Made by a program: the position numbers and the translations under genes. This document shows positions 38,585 through 48,280 of a stretch of DNA of 49,636 nucleotides, one piece after another. Numbering within the stretch: the first letter of the stretch is position 1; the number at the start of each line of letters is the position of its first letter. The notes beneath the pieces are model-generated. The model was not told the origin of the DNA and did no database searches. It worked only from the letters and a program-made list of their open reading frames with translations. The stretch comes from Methylacidiphilum caldifontis (lineage in GTDB: Bacteria > Verrucomicrobiota > Verrucomicrobiia > Methylacidiphilales > CAMAQI01): positions 1 to 49,636 of the forward strand of contig CAMCSM010000007.1 in assembly GCA_945877805.1 (NCBI GenBank). Reading direction: 5' to 3'.

Positions 38585-40768
38585 TTAATATTCGATCGAA
38601 AATCCGACGTAATAATTTCGACGTAACGCAGGCTCAATCCCAAGACTTCTCACACGAGAATAATAGTCTTCATCAAGCAAATTATTGATTCCGACTAAAA
38701 CGCTCACGTAATCCTTGTAGATTTTCCATTCCCCCGTTAAATCCAAAACCATATACGCCGGGACTTGATCCTGTCCCCCAATAGTCGAGTTCGTGTCATT
38801 GACGAAATGATCGGCAAGCATCGTTGAGGTTAAGGCGACTTTGCCACGATCTTTATATTGATAATCAACTCCATATTTCAGTTGATACTCAGGTGCGTAC
38901 TGAGGCTCTTTTCCGTCACGAATCCCACTGACGAACTGACTGTTCATGACATTGACGCTTCCAAAGAGAGAAACCGATCTGTAACGATTTTCCAAGGATC
39001 GATCGCTCTTTAGATCGACCCCCTGCAGGGAATCATAGAACTCGCAGAGATTAAACTCCGTGGCTAACTCCGCACCACGATAAATCGCTCTTCCAGCATT
39101 CAAATTTTCTGAATTTCCAGCAGGAAGAGTGACGGTGCTAATCACATTGTCGTTATCGATGACGTACACGCTCGCATCATAATTCCAATAGGAAACAGGA
39201 GTTCCTTTGACCCCCACCTCATACGTCCAAGTGGTTCCCGACTCTAAACTCGATCCAGGACGAACCGTAACACTGGTCGGATTATAAAGCTCATCAAAGG
39301 CAACCGCACGGTAACCTTGTGAAACATTTCCGTAGAGCTGATTCTGATTCGGAAGATCATAAGACAATCCAAGAGCGAGCAACGGAACGGCTTCAAATTT
39401 AGAGGCATCGATGAGTGCCCCCCCTTGGGCGGTCCTGACGGTATTGAAATTCTCTTTCGCATAGACATCAACAAACTCAACGCGCATTCCAGGAGTGACT
39501 CCAAAATCTCCCCACTTGAATTGATTCTCAGAAAAGATCGATCCGTAGTTCACACTTCTTTCCAATTTAAACACCGAAGTCGCATCATTCAAGGAGACCC
39601 CGCGCCCTGTGTCTCGAGTTCTCGGACTATCGGAGGTATAGACCGTAAATCCCCCGGTCATCGTGTTTTGTGCCCCTAGCCCTTCCCAGTGATGTTTAAG
39701 TCTCGTATCATTGCCAAAGGTATAAAACTCCTGTCGATCGAGATTCGTGCTTAAAGAGCCCGTTGCTGTTTGACGGCGACTAAAGCGATCTTGATAACCT
39801 CCATAAATCGTTGAGGTGAACAAGGTATCGGCGGAGAGCTCATGCTCTGCAGAAAGAGAAAGACCCTGCTTCTCGATAAAGACTCGATCAAAGGTTCTTG
39901 AGGCGTTATCTCGATTATTGGCATATTGAGCAACGGTCAGCCCCCCAGCATCTCCGGCTTCATTCTTATAGTTATAGTAAGAGAGCTTGATTCGTGTCTC
40001 CTTCTCAGGGGACCAAAGAAGTTTAAATCCCCCAGTATTAGTTTGATAGTCGGTATTGATTCGCGGTCCATCCCATTGGCTATGACTGACATAAGCCGAA
40101 TAGCCAAGCTCCCCGACGGTTCCCCCGATTTTATTAAAGGTACTGTAGAGTCCGTAGGAGCCAAAAATATGTTTTGTTTTTGCAGTGAACTCACGATCTA
40201 ACGGAGGGTTGGCAGTCACATAGTTAATCGCGGCTCCGGGTTGTGGGCCATAAAGCAAGGAAGCCCCTCCACTGATTACTTCCACTTGCTCAACGATATC
40301 AATCGGAGGAGTATAATAGACGGTATTATAGCCATGCCAATCGGAGGAGGCCGGAATTCCATCGATTAAGGTTAATACATAGGCTGATTCATGGGGATCT
40401 CCAATTCCTCGATAAGTGGTATTGAGGTGCCCCTGACTTTGTTGCTCTGAAACCAAGATTCCGGGGGTTCTTGAAAAAACTTGGCGAAAATTTTGAGCTT
40501 GAATCGAAGGCAAGGCCGTTAAATCGGTCACCCGCGTTTTCTTTCCCTCATAGAGTTTGGTCGTCCCCTCCGAGATGGCTGACCCAGAAATAAAAGAGGT
40601 GGCGCTTTGTCCAGTTACCACGGTTTCAGGAAGAAAGGGAATCCCCGAAAAAACAACCGGCTTCTTCAGATTTTGACTCTCCTCTGAAAAACCGTGAAGC
40701 AAACACAAGCTGACTAAACCGACAAATATACGAACCACTTTCATCTCGAAACTCCTTTTCATTTTCAT
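38585..40768 (-). CDS. TonB-dependent receptor
   Basis: 727 aa; plug (FRQVFSRTPGILVSEQQSQGHLNTTYRGIG, QVEVISGGASLLYGPQPGAAINYVT), C-terminal beta strand NYYVGFSIEY ending in aromatic. Confidence 0.94.
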   Translation of the reverse strand: MKMKRSFEMKVVRIFVGLVSLCLLHGFSEESQNLKKPVVFSGIPFLPETVVTGQSATSFISGSAISEGTTKLYEGKKTRVTDLTALPSIQAQNFRQVFSRTPGILVSEQQSQGHLNTTYRGIGDPHESAYVLTLIDGIPASSDWHGYNTVYYTPPIDIVEQVEVISGGASLLYGPQPGAAINYVTANPPLDREFTAKTKHIFGSYGLYSTFNKIGGTVGELGYSAYVSHSQWDGPRINTDYQTNTGGFKLLWSPEKETRIKLSYYNYKNEAGDAGGLTVAQYANNRDNASRTFDRVFIEKQGLSLSAEHELSADTLFTSTIYGGYQDRFSRRQTATGSLSTNLDRQEFYTFGNDTRLKHHWEGLGAQNTMTGGFTVYTSDSPRTRDTGRGVSLNDATSVFKLERSVNYGSIFSENQFKWGDFGVTPGMRVEFVDVYAKENFNTVRTAQGGALIDASKFEAVPLLALGLSYDLPNQNQLYGNVSQGYRAVAFDELYNPTSVTVRPGSSLESGTTWTYEVGVKGTPVSYWNYDASVYVIDNDNVISTVTLPAGNSENLNAGRAIYRGAELATEFNLCEFYDSLQGVDLKSDRSLENRYRSVSLFGSVNVMNSQFVSGIRDGKEPQYAPEYQLKYGVDYQYKDRGKVALTSTMLADHFVNDTNSTIGGQDQVPAYMVLDLTGEWKIYKDYVSVLVGINNLLDEDYYSRVRSLGIEPALRRNYYVGFSIEY

Positions 40769-40853
40769 TAATGAAAAAAGAGGTAGGGAAAAAAAGAGAT
40801 CGCGCTAACGATCGATTGCTTTAATTTAGCGTTTTCTTGTTGCGATTGGTAAC

Positions 40854-40942
40854 CATAAATCGGAATTCAATGGTATTGCAATGGGGCAAAGAATATTTTC
40901 ATTGAGAAGATATCCTTGGTTTCGATCTTTGACCGATTTATG
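40854..40942 (-). repeat. 89-bp TIR element, copy 3 (opposite orientation)
   Basis: Reverse complement reads CATAAATCGGTCAAAGATCGAAACCAAGGATATCTTCTCAATGAAAATATTCTTTGCCCCATTGCAATACCATTGAATTCCGATTTATG; ends 2 bp before the stop codon of the MBL gene. Confidence 0.92.
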
Positions 40943-40944
40943 GA

Positions 40945-42321
40945 CTAAATCTCAATTGCTTTACCCGAGGGAGGTAAGATCACCTGCATCTCCGGTCTTT
41001 TCACTGCGAGTTCTTGCTGGAACCAGGCACTGGCCGAAGGATCCCCATGAACCAGCAGACAAACGCGAGGATTCAATCGCACGATGTAATCTAAAATATC
41101 TTCCCGTTGCGCATGAGCGGTCATATCAAATTTATCAATCCGACAATTCACCGGTTGATCTTCATCTTTCGACTGATCCATGCAGACCCGCTCTCCTTTC
41201 GGAGTCGCAAGTAGCCGGCCTGCCGGTGAATCGGGATCACAATAGCCGACAAAAAAGATGCTATTTCGCTTATCCGCCATCAACCGTTGGGCAAGGGTAT
41301 TGGAAAGTGTTTTCTCGGTCATCATCCCCGAAGAGATCAGATAGATATCTCCCGGGCGAGGGCGAAATCCTTGGAGCCGTCTGCCGTCCATAATCTCGTG
41401 CTTAATCTCCTCAAGCATCACCAGCTTGGGATGACTCCGCCGCACACGCCCACAAAGTTTGTCATACGTCAGCGTCAACATTCGTCCTAAGCCCCCAATA
41501 TAAATCGTCCCTTTACGGATTACATTTTGTCGTTGCAGCCAATGCAAAGAGGTCAAAAGTTCTTGGGTTTTTCCTAAGGCAAAAGCAGGGATCATCACCG
41601 CTCCCCCATTTTTAAAGGTCTCTTCGATCCCTTGAGCCAAGCGCAAAATCTCCCCCTCCCTCGTAAAACCGGGAGGACTCACATGGTTTCCCCGAGTCGT
41701 CTCAATGATTAAAGTATCAATTCCCTCTTCAGGAAGTTGAGCCCCCTTCATCAAGGTTTGATCTTTAAAATTAATATCCCCTGTATAGAGAATTCGTTTT
41801 CCTCGATGAATTAATTCCACAGCACATGAACCTAAGACATGGCCGGCCTCATGAAATTTAAAGGTTAAAGGCTCTTCCGGCTGCGCCGGTCGCCCTTCCA
41901 ATGACCAATGTCGATCAATGGCACAGGTCCACCAACGATCGATCCCTCGATCGATCTCTTTATGGGTATAAAGGGGAAATTCAGGAATTCCTTTTTCGGC
42001 TTTCTGTTTGAACATCACCTCCACGGAGTTATGTAAAAGTGAGTTCGTTAAAAACTGAGTCCCCTCGGTCATAAAAACAGGGGCCTGCGGCTGATGGCGC
42101 ATTAAAATCGGCATCGATCCCATATGATCATGATGAGCATGACTCAGAAAAATTGCCTTGAGGCTCTCTTTGGGAACCAGATCAATCAACGGAGTTCCAG
42201 AATAACCTTCAATTCGAGGATGCATTCCAGAATCTAAAACAACCGATCCATCCGCGCCAAAATCAAGCCAATAGGAATTTGCACCAATTTCATTGGCTCT
42301 CGTCAAATTAGTCAATTTCAT
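40945..42321 (-). CDS. MBL-fold / beta-CASP RNA-metabolising metallohydrolase
   Basis: 458 aa; LSHAHHDHMGSMPIL, FHEAGHVLGSCAVELI, ILYTGDINF, C-terminal beta-CASP and VHGDPSA. Confidence 0.9.
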   Translation of the reverse strand: MKLTNLTRANEIGANSYWLDFGADGSVVLDSGMHPRIEGYSGTPLIDLVPKESLKAIFLSHAHHDHMGSMPILMRHQPQAPVFMTEGTQFLTNSLLHNSVEVMFKQKAEKGIPEFPLYTHKEIDRGIDRWWTCAIDRHWSLEGRPAQPEEPLTFKFHEAGHVLGSCAVELIHRGKRILYTGDINFKDQTLMKGAQLPEEGIDTLIIETTRGNHVSPPGFTREGEILRLAQGIEETFKNGGAVMIPAFALGKTQELLTSLHWLQRQNVIRKGTIYIGGLGRMLTLTYDKLCGRVRRSHPKLVMLEEIKHEIMDGRRLQGFRPRPGDIYLISSGMMTEKTLSNTLAQRLMADKRNSIFFVGYCDPDSPAGRLLATPKGERVCMDQSKDEDQPVNCRIDKFDMTAHAQREDILDYIVRLNPRVCLLVHGDPSASAWFQQELAVKRPEMQVILPPSGKAIEI

Positions 42322-43577
42322 AATAGCTCAGGTAACGGAATTTTAGTTGTTTTTTTAGCTCTTTCGGCGATCAGATTCGCAATCGCAATCCCCTTGGGAT
42401 GAATCGACTGACGAACAATGACTTTCGCAGGCAAGACGATACTCACTGGAATCTGACGAGTCTGAATCTCATTTTTCATGAATGATGCGGCGACTCGTCC
42501 CATTTCAACCGCAAAAATTTCTACTGAAGTCAGAGGGGGATCAGAAATAGAGGCGTTCATGCTGTTCTCAAATCCGACAATCGAAACCTGGCGAGGAATC
42601 TCAATCTCACTGGCACGGAGTTCATGCATCAACTCAAAGGCCTCTCGATCGGAAGCGCATAAAATAGCCGTTGGTCGAATCGACATTTTTAAAAAAATAT
42701 CGGCCGCTTTCCGAGCGATACCAGGAGCGTGAACCTCTCGAAACATGAACTCCCGAATCGGAAACATCCCCATCTCCTCAATCCCAAACTCAAAGCTCCT
42801 CACTCGCTCTTGCATTCCATGAAATTTTTCTAATCCGACGGCATAACAGCCGATCTCAGAATGCCCTTGGGAAACCAAATAGCGTAACATTTGCTGCACT
42901 CCCCCGACATTATCGGAACAAACTCGGGGTAAATCTTGTTGGTATAAGGTCGCATTGCCAACAACGATCGCTGGAATTCGGTTCTCTAACACCCATTGAC
43001 GTATCCGCGGCTCGGCAAATCCAGAAAAGAGAAATCCTTGAATTCCCTCTTCCCAGAGCCGTTTTGCAATATTTAACTTACTACCAACGCTCGTAAAATC
43101 ATCTCGGATCACAATCCGATAGCCAAACTCGCGAAAACTCTCTTCGGCTCCAATAAAACAATCTTGGACGACTCCATAATAATTCGAAACAAGAGATTGA
43201 TTACAAAAAAAAGCAATTCGTGGAAGTTCTTCAGTTGAAGGGAGATAACGATAACCAGAGCCATCGAGCTCCAGCTCCTTACTTTCATGCAACGCCTCTA
43301 AACTTGAGGTCAAAACCGCCTTGGGGACACGAAGCATCACCATGAGCTCATCGATCACAGGTAAATGACCACCAAAATAGTCACACCGAAGAAGGGCTAG
43401 AATCAAGGAGGCGGTTCGTTTAATTAACGCCTCATGATAGTCATTTTTTTCTAAGCTCCCTTGCACTTTCCCAGTTAAAAGGGTTGAAATCAAAAGACAA
43501 GGGTCAAAAACAGGAAAATCGATAGAATTAACGACCGCATTTGACGATCCTCTGGCGAACAAAATCAAGATGCGCAA
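42318..43577 (-). CDS. LacI/GalR-like transcriptional regulator with winged-helix-like N-terminus
   Basis: PBP1-like sensor (IPAIVVGNATLYQQDLPRVCSDNVGGVQQMLRYLVSQGHSEIGCY, PTAILCASDREAFELMHELRA, SIVGFENSMNASISDPPLTSVEI). True start uncertain; the called start overlaps malQ by 50 bp. Confidence 0.75.
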   Translation of the reverse strand: MRILILFARGSSNAVVNSIDFPVFDPCLLISTLLTGKVQGSLEKNDYHEALIKRTASLILALLRCDYFGGHLPVIDELMVMLRVPKAVLTSSLEALHESKELELDGSGYRYLPSTEELPRIAFFCNQSLVSNYYGVVQDCFIGAEESFREFGYRIVIRDDFTSVGSKLNIAKRLWEEGIQGFLFSGFAEPRIRQWVLENRIPAIVVGNATLYQQDLPRVCSDNVGGVQQMLRYLVSQGHSEIGCYAVGLEKFHGMQERVRSFEFGIEEMGMFPIREFMFREVHAPGIARKAADIFLKMSIRPTAILCASDREAFELMHELRASEIEIPRQVSIVGFENSMNASISDPPLTSVEIFAVEMGRVAASFMKNEIQTRQIPVSIVLPAKVIVRQSIHPKGIAIANLIAERAKKTTKIPLPELL

Positions 43578-45222
43578 GGCTCTTCGCTTCCTGAACCATT
43601 TCCGTTAATGGAACTTTCAATCGGAAACTCCAATTCGAGTCTGCCATGCTCCCCGGAGAATTGTAGCGCTCCTCTGTTCCCATCAAATCAGAGAACATCA
43701 AGACCGCCAGCCAACTCTTACTTTGTAAAATCCGCTCTAAAAATTTTCGGTGAAGCTCCGGAGTAAATTGATTCGGAGGATTTTGATCCTCTGCACCGAG
43801 CCACCGCATCAAACGCTGCATCTCCAACCATCCCTCTTTGCCATCCACTCCCACCCAGCGCTCTACCATCTCCGCATACATCGCCTTCAACGGAGAATGA
43901 TCATGCGTGGCAAAGGTGGTTAAACTCAACGGAGGATAGTCAGCAATCGCGAGAAACTCCCGTGTGACTTCATTTCGAACAAAGGTCGGAATGATAAATC
44001 CCGGAATTCCCAATCGCTGCAAAGAATCGGGAACATAAGAGGGAACCTGTCCTAAATCTTCCGCAACGACCCCCGTCTTTCCAGCCGCCTTGAGAATCTG
44101 CTGAAGTCGTTCCTCCCCCTCACGTCGATTGATCGATGCCGACTCAACCGCCTCATCAGAACCGGGCTTAAATCCCGGTAATTTCCCCCCGGTCTTTACC
44201 GCCGCCGCCTCTGCAGTTAAATCAACAAATTCCCCATTGCGCTCCGGATTCCAAGGAAAGGCATAGATCCGATAAAAACCGAGCACATGATCGATCCGAA
44301 AGAGTTGAAATATCTCCGCGGTTTTTTGGACTCGTTGCCCCCACCAAGCATATTGATCTGCCTCATGGTTTTTCCATCGATAAAGGGGGATACCCCAATT
44401 CTGGCCCCATTTTTCTGTAAAGGGATCGGTCTTAAAAAACTTTTCTGGAGGGGCTCCTCCACTCCACTCAAGATCAAAGAGATTCTGAAGTGACCAAACA
44501 TCGGCACTATAACGACTTACTCCAAAAGGAATATCTCCCATGATTTGAATCTGAAGTCGATCTGCCTCGGCACGAACCTCTCGCCATTGAGTCCAAGCGA
44601 CCCACTGAACATAGGCGTGAAATAGCCGGCGTTTCTGCCAGAAATCGGCATCCTCCACTTCCAAAATCCATTTTTCGGCCTCTGACAGGGATTGATGCTC
44701 TTTTCCCCATCCCGTCCAACAGACATTTCCTTCGTAAAAATCGATGAGCGTTCGAAAAAGGGTGTAACTCTCTAACCAAGTGCGCTCCTGTTTTTGAAAC
44801 TCTACAAATCCCTTCGACTTACTTTTCTGAAGAAACCGCTCAAATGACTCGTTTAATACCGACTGTTTGAGCGATTTTACTCGATTGTATTGAACCGAGC
44901 CGGCATTCAATGACTCTCGATCTTCGGAATCTAAAATCTTTTCGCGATCCTCTTTCGTTAATCCGGGAACCTTTTTCGGATCAAGCGTGATATAAACCGG
45001 ATCGAGAGCCACGGAGCTAATCGCATTATACGGAGAATGATCGGCCCCCGTCTCATTGATCGGAAGCAATTGGAGAACCTTGAATCCAAAGTTTTTGCAA
45101 AACGCTAAGGTCTCAAGAACCGCTTCCGTATCTCCAATCCCCCAATCCCCTTGACGACGGAGGGTAAAAACGGGAATCAAAAGTCCCGCACATTTTTTCA
45201 GAGGATCGATCGAGTTCACCAC
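43528..45222 (-). CDS. malQ: 4-alpha-glucanotransferase
   Basis: 564 aa GH77; LLIPVFTLRRQGDWGIGD, LQLLPINETGADHSPYNAISSVALDP, FRIDHVLGFYRIYAFP, VAEDLGQVPSYV, TFATHDHSP. Confidence 0.95.
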   Translation of the reverse strand: MVNSIDPLKKCAGLLIPVFTLRRQGDWGIGDTEAVLETLAFCKNFGFKVLQLLPINETGADHSPYNAISSVALDPVYITLDPKKVPGLTKEDREKILDSEDRESLNAGSVQYNRVKSLKQSVLNESFERFLQKSKSKGFVEFQKQERTWLESYTLFRTLIDFYEGNVCWTGWGKEHQSLSEAEKWILEVEDADFWQKRRLFHAYVQWVAWTQWREVRAEADRLQIQIMGDIPFGVSRYSADVWSLQNLFDLEWSGGAPPEKFFKTDPFTEKWGQNWGIPLYRWKNHEADQYAWWGQRVQKTAEIFQLFRIDHVLGFYRIYAFPWNPERNGEFVDLTAEAAAVKTGGKLPGFKPGSDEAVESASINRREGEERLQQILKAAGKTGVVAEDLGQVPSYVPDSLQRLGIPGFIIPTFVRNEVTREFLAIADYPPLSLTTFATHDHSPLKAMYAEMVERWVGVDGKEGWLEMQRLMRWLGAEDQNPPNQFTPELHRKFLERILQSKSWLAVLMFSDLMGTEERYNSPGSMADSNWSFRLKVPLTEMVQEAKSLAHLDFVRQRIVKCGR

Positions 45223-45284
45223 GCTCCTTGGTTCAGGATATTCAAGCCTCCCCTCCCTATTTTAAGGGAGGGAAAAAAACGGAC

Positions 45285-46874
45285 TTAGAGACTCACGACT
45301 TTCACCCAACGGATATCTTTATCTGCGAGGATTTCATTTAAAGTCGCTTCGCTCGGGGCGGTATCTAAATTCAAGACACTCAAGGCAACACTTCCAGGCT
45401 CAGAGCGACTCAATGACATATTGGCAATATTCACTTTATGCTTACCAAAAAGAGTTCCTATCCAGCCGACGATTCCGGGACGATCGAGATTCTGCATAAT
45501 AAAGAGATTCCCTTCGGGAGTCGCCTCTAATAAATAGCCGTCGATCTCCACGATCCGTGGACGAGAGCCATAAAAGGTCGCACTGACGCTATGCTTTTCT
45601 GCACCACTCACAACCTCGACCTTAATCAATTCCGTGTAATCGCCAGGCTCACTGACCTTGGTCTCTTTAAAGCTCAATCCGAGATTCTTGGCGTAAATCG
45701 GAGCGTTCACATCATTGATCTCATTCCCGCCCGCATTTCTTAAAACCCCTTTCAAAATCGCCCGCGTGATCGAGGTCGTATCATAGTCACTCACCGTTCC
45801 ACTGTAGTTGATACTGAGCTGATCTAAACGCTTCGGGGAAAGCTGCGCGATCATCGATCCTAATTTCTCGGCAAGTCCAATGTAAGGCCGTAATATCGTC
45901 GCGGTATGCGCATCGAGATTCGGCATATTGACCGCATTATTGACCGCTCCGGAGGTCAACACATCACGAATCAATTCAGCGACTTCAATTCCGACGCTCT
46001 CCTGAGCCTCAGCGGTTGAGGCCCCTAGGTGAGGAGTCAAAACAACATTCGGAAGTTTCAAAAGCTCATTATCCGGGGAAGGAGGCTCTTGTTCAAAGAC
46101 ATCGAGAGCCGCTCCACCGACTTGTCCGGACTTCAACATTTCGACGAGATCCTTTTCATCAATCAACCCCCCACGAGCACAGTTAATGAGACGAACCCCT
46201 TTTTTACACATCGACATCGATTTCGCATTCAAGATTCCCTTGGTTTGCGGAGTCATCGGAGTATGCAGCGTAATAAAATCAGCGGCCTTGAGCAGCGGAT
46301 CGAGTTGATCACAAAGCTCGACCTGAAGACTCTTCGCACGGGCCAAGGTCAGATAAGGATCAAAGGCCATGACCTTCATTCCGAAACCGATCGCCCGACG
46401 GGCAAATTCAGCTCCGATTCGTCCCATTCCGATGATCCCCAAAACCTTATTACAAAGCTCGACCCCTTCAAAAGATTTACGATCCCATTTCCCCGCGACC
46501 ATCGTCGCATGGGCCTGAGGAATTTTTCGGGCGAGAGAGACCATCAATGAAAAAGCTAGTTCTGCTGTCGAAATCGTGTTTCCCCCGGGAGTATTCATCA
46601 CAATGATCCCGCGTTGCGTTGCCGCTTCGACATCGATATTATCAACGCCGACCCCAGCACGCCCGATCGCCTTGAGATTCACCCCCGCTTGAATGATCTT
46701 GGCGGTGATTTTGGTTTGAGAGCGAACGACAACAGCATCGAAATCAGCGATCATTGCGATCACTTCCTCCTCTTTTTGACCCAATTTCACAACAACATCA
46801 AAAGATTCCTGCAAGAGTTCGACCCCTTTGGGAGAGATAGGATCCGCAACGAGAACACGGTATTTAGGTTTCAT
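45285..46874 (-). CDS. serA: D-3-phosphoglycerate dehydrogenase
   Basis: 529 aa; GRAGVGVDNIDVEAATQRGIIVMNTPGGNT, LGIIGMGRIG, NCARGGLIDE, LTPHLGASTAEAQ; C-terminal ACT domain. Confidence 0.97.
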   Translation of the reverse strand: MKPKYRVLVADPISPKGVELLQESFDVVVKLGQKEEEVIAMIADFDAVVVRSQTKITAKIIQAGVNLKAIGRAGVGVDNIDVEAATQRGIIVMNTPGGNTISTAELAFSLMVSLARKIPQAHATMVAGKWDRKSFEGVELCNKVLGIIGMGRIGAEFARRAIGFGMKVMAFDPYLTLARAKSLQVELCDQLDPLLKAADFITLHTPMTPQTKGILNAKSMSMCKKGVRLINCARGGLIDEKDLVEMLKSGQVGGAALDVFEQEPPSPDNELLKLPNVVLTPHLGASTAEAQESVGIEVAELIRDVLTSGAVNNAVNMPNLDAHTATILRPYIGLAEKLGSMIAQLSPKRLDQLSINYSGTVSDYDTTSITRAILKGVLRNAGGNEINDVNAPIYAKNLGLSFKETKVSEPGDYTELIKVEVVSGAEKHSVSATFYGSRPRIVEIDGYLLEATPEGNLFIMQNLDRPGIVGWIGTLFGKHKVNIANMSLSRSEPGSVALSVLNLDTAPSEATLNEILADKDIRWVKVVSL

Positions 46875-46997
46875 AGTCCGCAGAGACTAATTACCGTTTT
46901 TTATTTCGGCAACCTCATAAAAAAGAAGTTTTGAAGATTCGACCCCCCTCCTTTAGTAGAGTAGGAAGGGTAGGTCGCAAGACCTCCATTCCTCTCA

Positions 46998-47450
46998 TCA
47001 TAGTGGCAGCAATAATCCTTCTGCCTGGGCTAGCTGTTTCTGTTTGCCATCAAAGGTCAAGAACTCCGATGCGCCGAGGTGTAGGGCTGTAGCAACATGC
47101 AAAACATCGAATCCTCGATAGCCTTCTGTCCATGTATATTGGGCCGACAGCCGCTCAGCGATACTGACAACATCGGCCCACTCTACTGGAACCACAACCA
47201 AGGCTCCGCTCGCAATCTCAAGCTGTAACTTTGACAGAGCCGCCAAGGCTGTCGGCTTGTCATATCCCTTGCTACGATCTTTTTGATGAAGGAAGGTCTG
47301 CCATCGGACGGATTGCCTAAACTCGAACAGAAGAGGTGAGGAAACATGCAAAGCTTCTGGCATTTGAGCAAAATGGGCGGCTGCTTGAGGCGAGTTTGCC
47401 TGCTTTCGATAAAACGCGCACAAAAATGAGGTGTCAGGATAAGCAATCAT
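46998..47450 (-). CDS. PIN-domain ribonuclease toxin (VapC-like)
   Basis: 150 aa; MIAYPDTSFLCAFYRKQ, EGYRGFDVLHVATALHLGASEFLTFDGKQKQLA; 4-bp overlap with the antitoxin gene. Confidence 0.88.
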   Translation of the reverse strand: MIAYPDTSFLCAFYRKQANSPQAAAHFAQMPEALHVSSPLLFEFRQSVRWQTFLHQKDRSKGYDKPTALAALSKLQLEIASGALVVVPVEWADVVSIAERLSAQYTWTEGYRGFDVLHVATALHLGASEFLTFDGKQKQLAQAEGLLLPL

Positions 47451-47707
47451 CCTTCTTCTCCCTCCAGCTCAGCTTCTCTCATTGCGGCTACCTCGTCCAT
47501 GGAAAACACACGATCTCCCCAAACCTCGTCCAGACGAGCCATAATGTCGGGCTTGGGAGCTGCCGTAGAAGAATTTTTTTGAGCCAAAGACGTGAGTTGA
47601 GCAAACGCACGTCCTCGCTTCATGATGTGAACGGTTTCTCCATGCTCAATCCACGAGGATACACGGCGAAAATTGTTTCGAAGATCTGCTACGGTTGCTG
47701 TTTTCAT
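47447..47707 (-). CDS. Phd/YefM-like antitoxin
   Basis: 86 aa; MKTATVADLRNNFRRVSSWIEHGETVHIMKRGRAFAQLTS; immediately upstream of the PIN toxin. Confidence 0.88.
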   Translation of the reverse strand: MKTATVADLRNNFRRVSSWIEHGETVHIMKRGRAFAQLTSLAQKNSSTAAPKPDIMARLDEVWGDRVFSMDEVAAMREAELEGEEG

Positions 47708-47749
47708 GATAGATATAAAGTATCACGAAACAAGAATAGCGTCAATCGG

Positions 47750-48214
47750 TTAAATCCCACTCTTAAACGCTCCACGATAACCGTTCTTTAAATAAAGCAG
47801 TTGAAGCAGTGGAGTTGTTCCCCCTCCTGAATTCGATCCCAAAATCCCGGCTGCGGAATAAAGAATTGAAGCCTTTGAAGCAGTGATCGCATTATTTCCG
47901 GCCTCAATCGCCGCTTTGGCATCGGGATACGGAACCCCCGCCTTCCCATTGGATAAAACGGCAGCGTTACTATCCCCTAACGCCTTTAAAAAAAATCGAT
48001 CGTAGATCATTTGAGAGCTATAGGTCTCCGTCGATGAGGGAGAGGAGCCAATCCCTCCACTGGAAAGCATTTGCCTCGAATCGCTTAATGTCTGCTTCGC
48101 CTGCGCAATGGCCTCCTCCACCGTCATCTTCGTGGGGGAAGAAGAAGAGCTAGGGATTTGTGGAGAAGTTCCAACGCTGCTAATCATTACTTCAATATTA
48201 ACTCTCATTTTCAT
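47750..48214 (-). CDS. Hypothetical Ser/Gly/Ala-rich protein
   Basis: 154 aa; ISSVGTSPQIPSSSSSPTKMTVEEAIAQAKQTLSDSRQML...; no recognised family. Alternative start at 48187. Confidence 0.55.
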   Translation of the reverse strand: MKMRVNIEVMISSVGTSPQIPSSSSSPTKMTVEEAIAQAKQTLSDSRQMLSSGGIGSSPSSTETYSSQMIYDRFFLKALGDSNAAVLSNGKAGVPYPDAKAAIEAGNNAITASKASILYSAAGILGSNSGGGTTPLLQLLYLKNGYRGAFKSGI

Positions 48215-48280
48215 GAAAACAACAGATCATTTTGTTTCGTGACAGAAGCCCAACCTGCTTTTATCTTCTAACCTACTCTT

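Noticed and set aside
45252-45278. CCCTCCCTATTTTAAGGGAGGG hairpin downstream of serA as terminator
   Set aside because: The homopolymer tract is on the wrong side (T-run precedes the hairpin on the serA strand, A-run follows it on the other), so it is not a canonical Rho-independent terminator.
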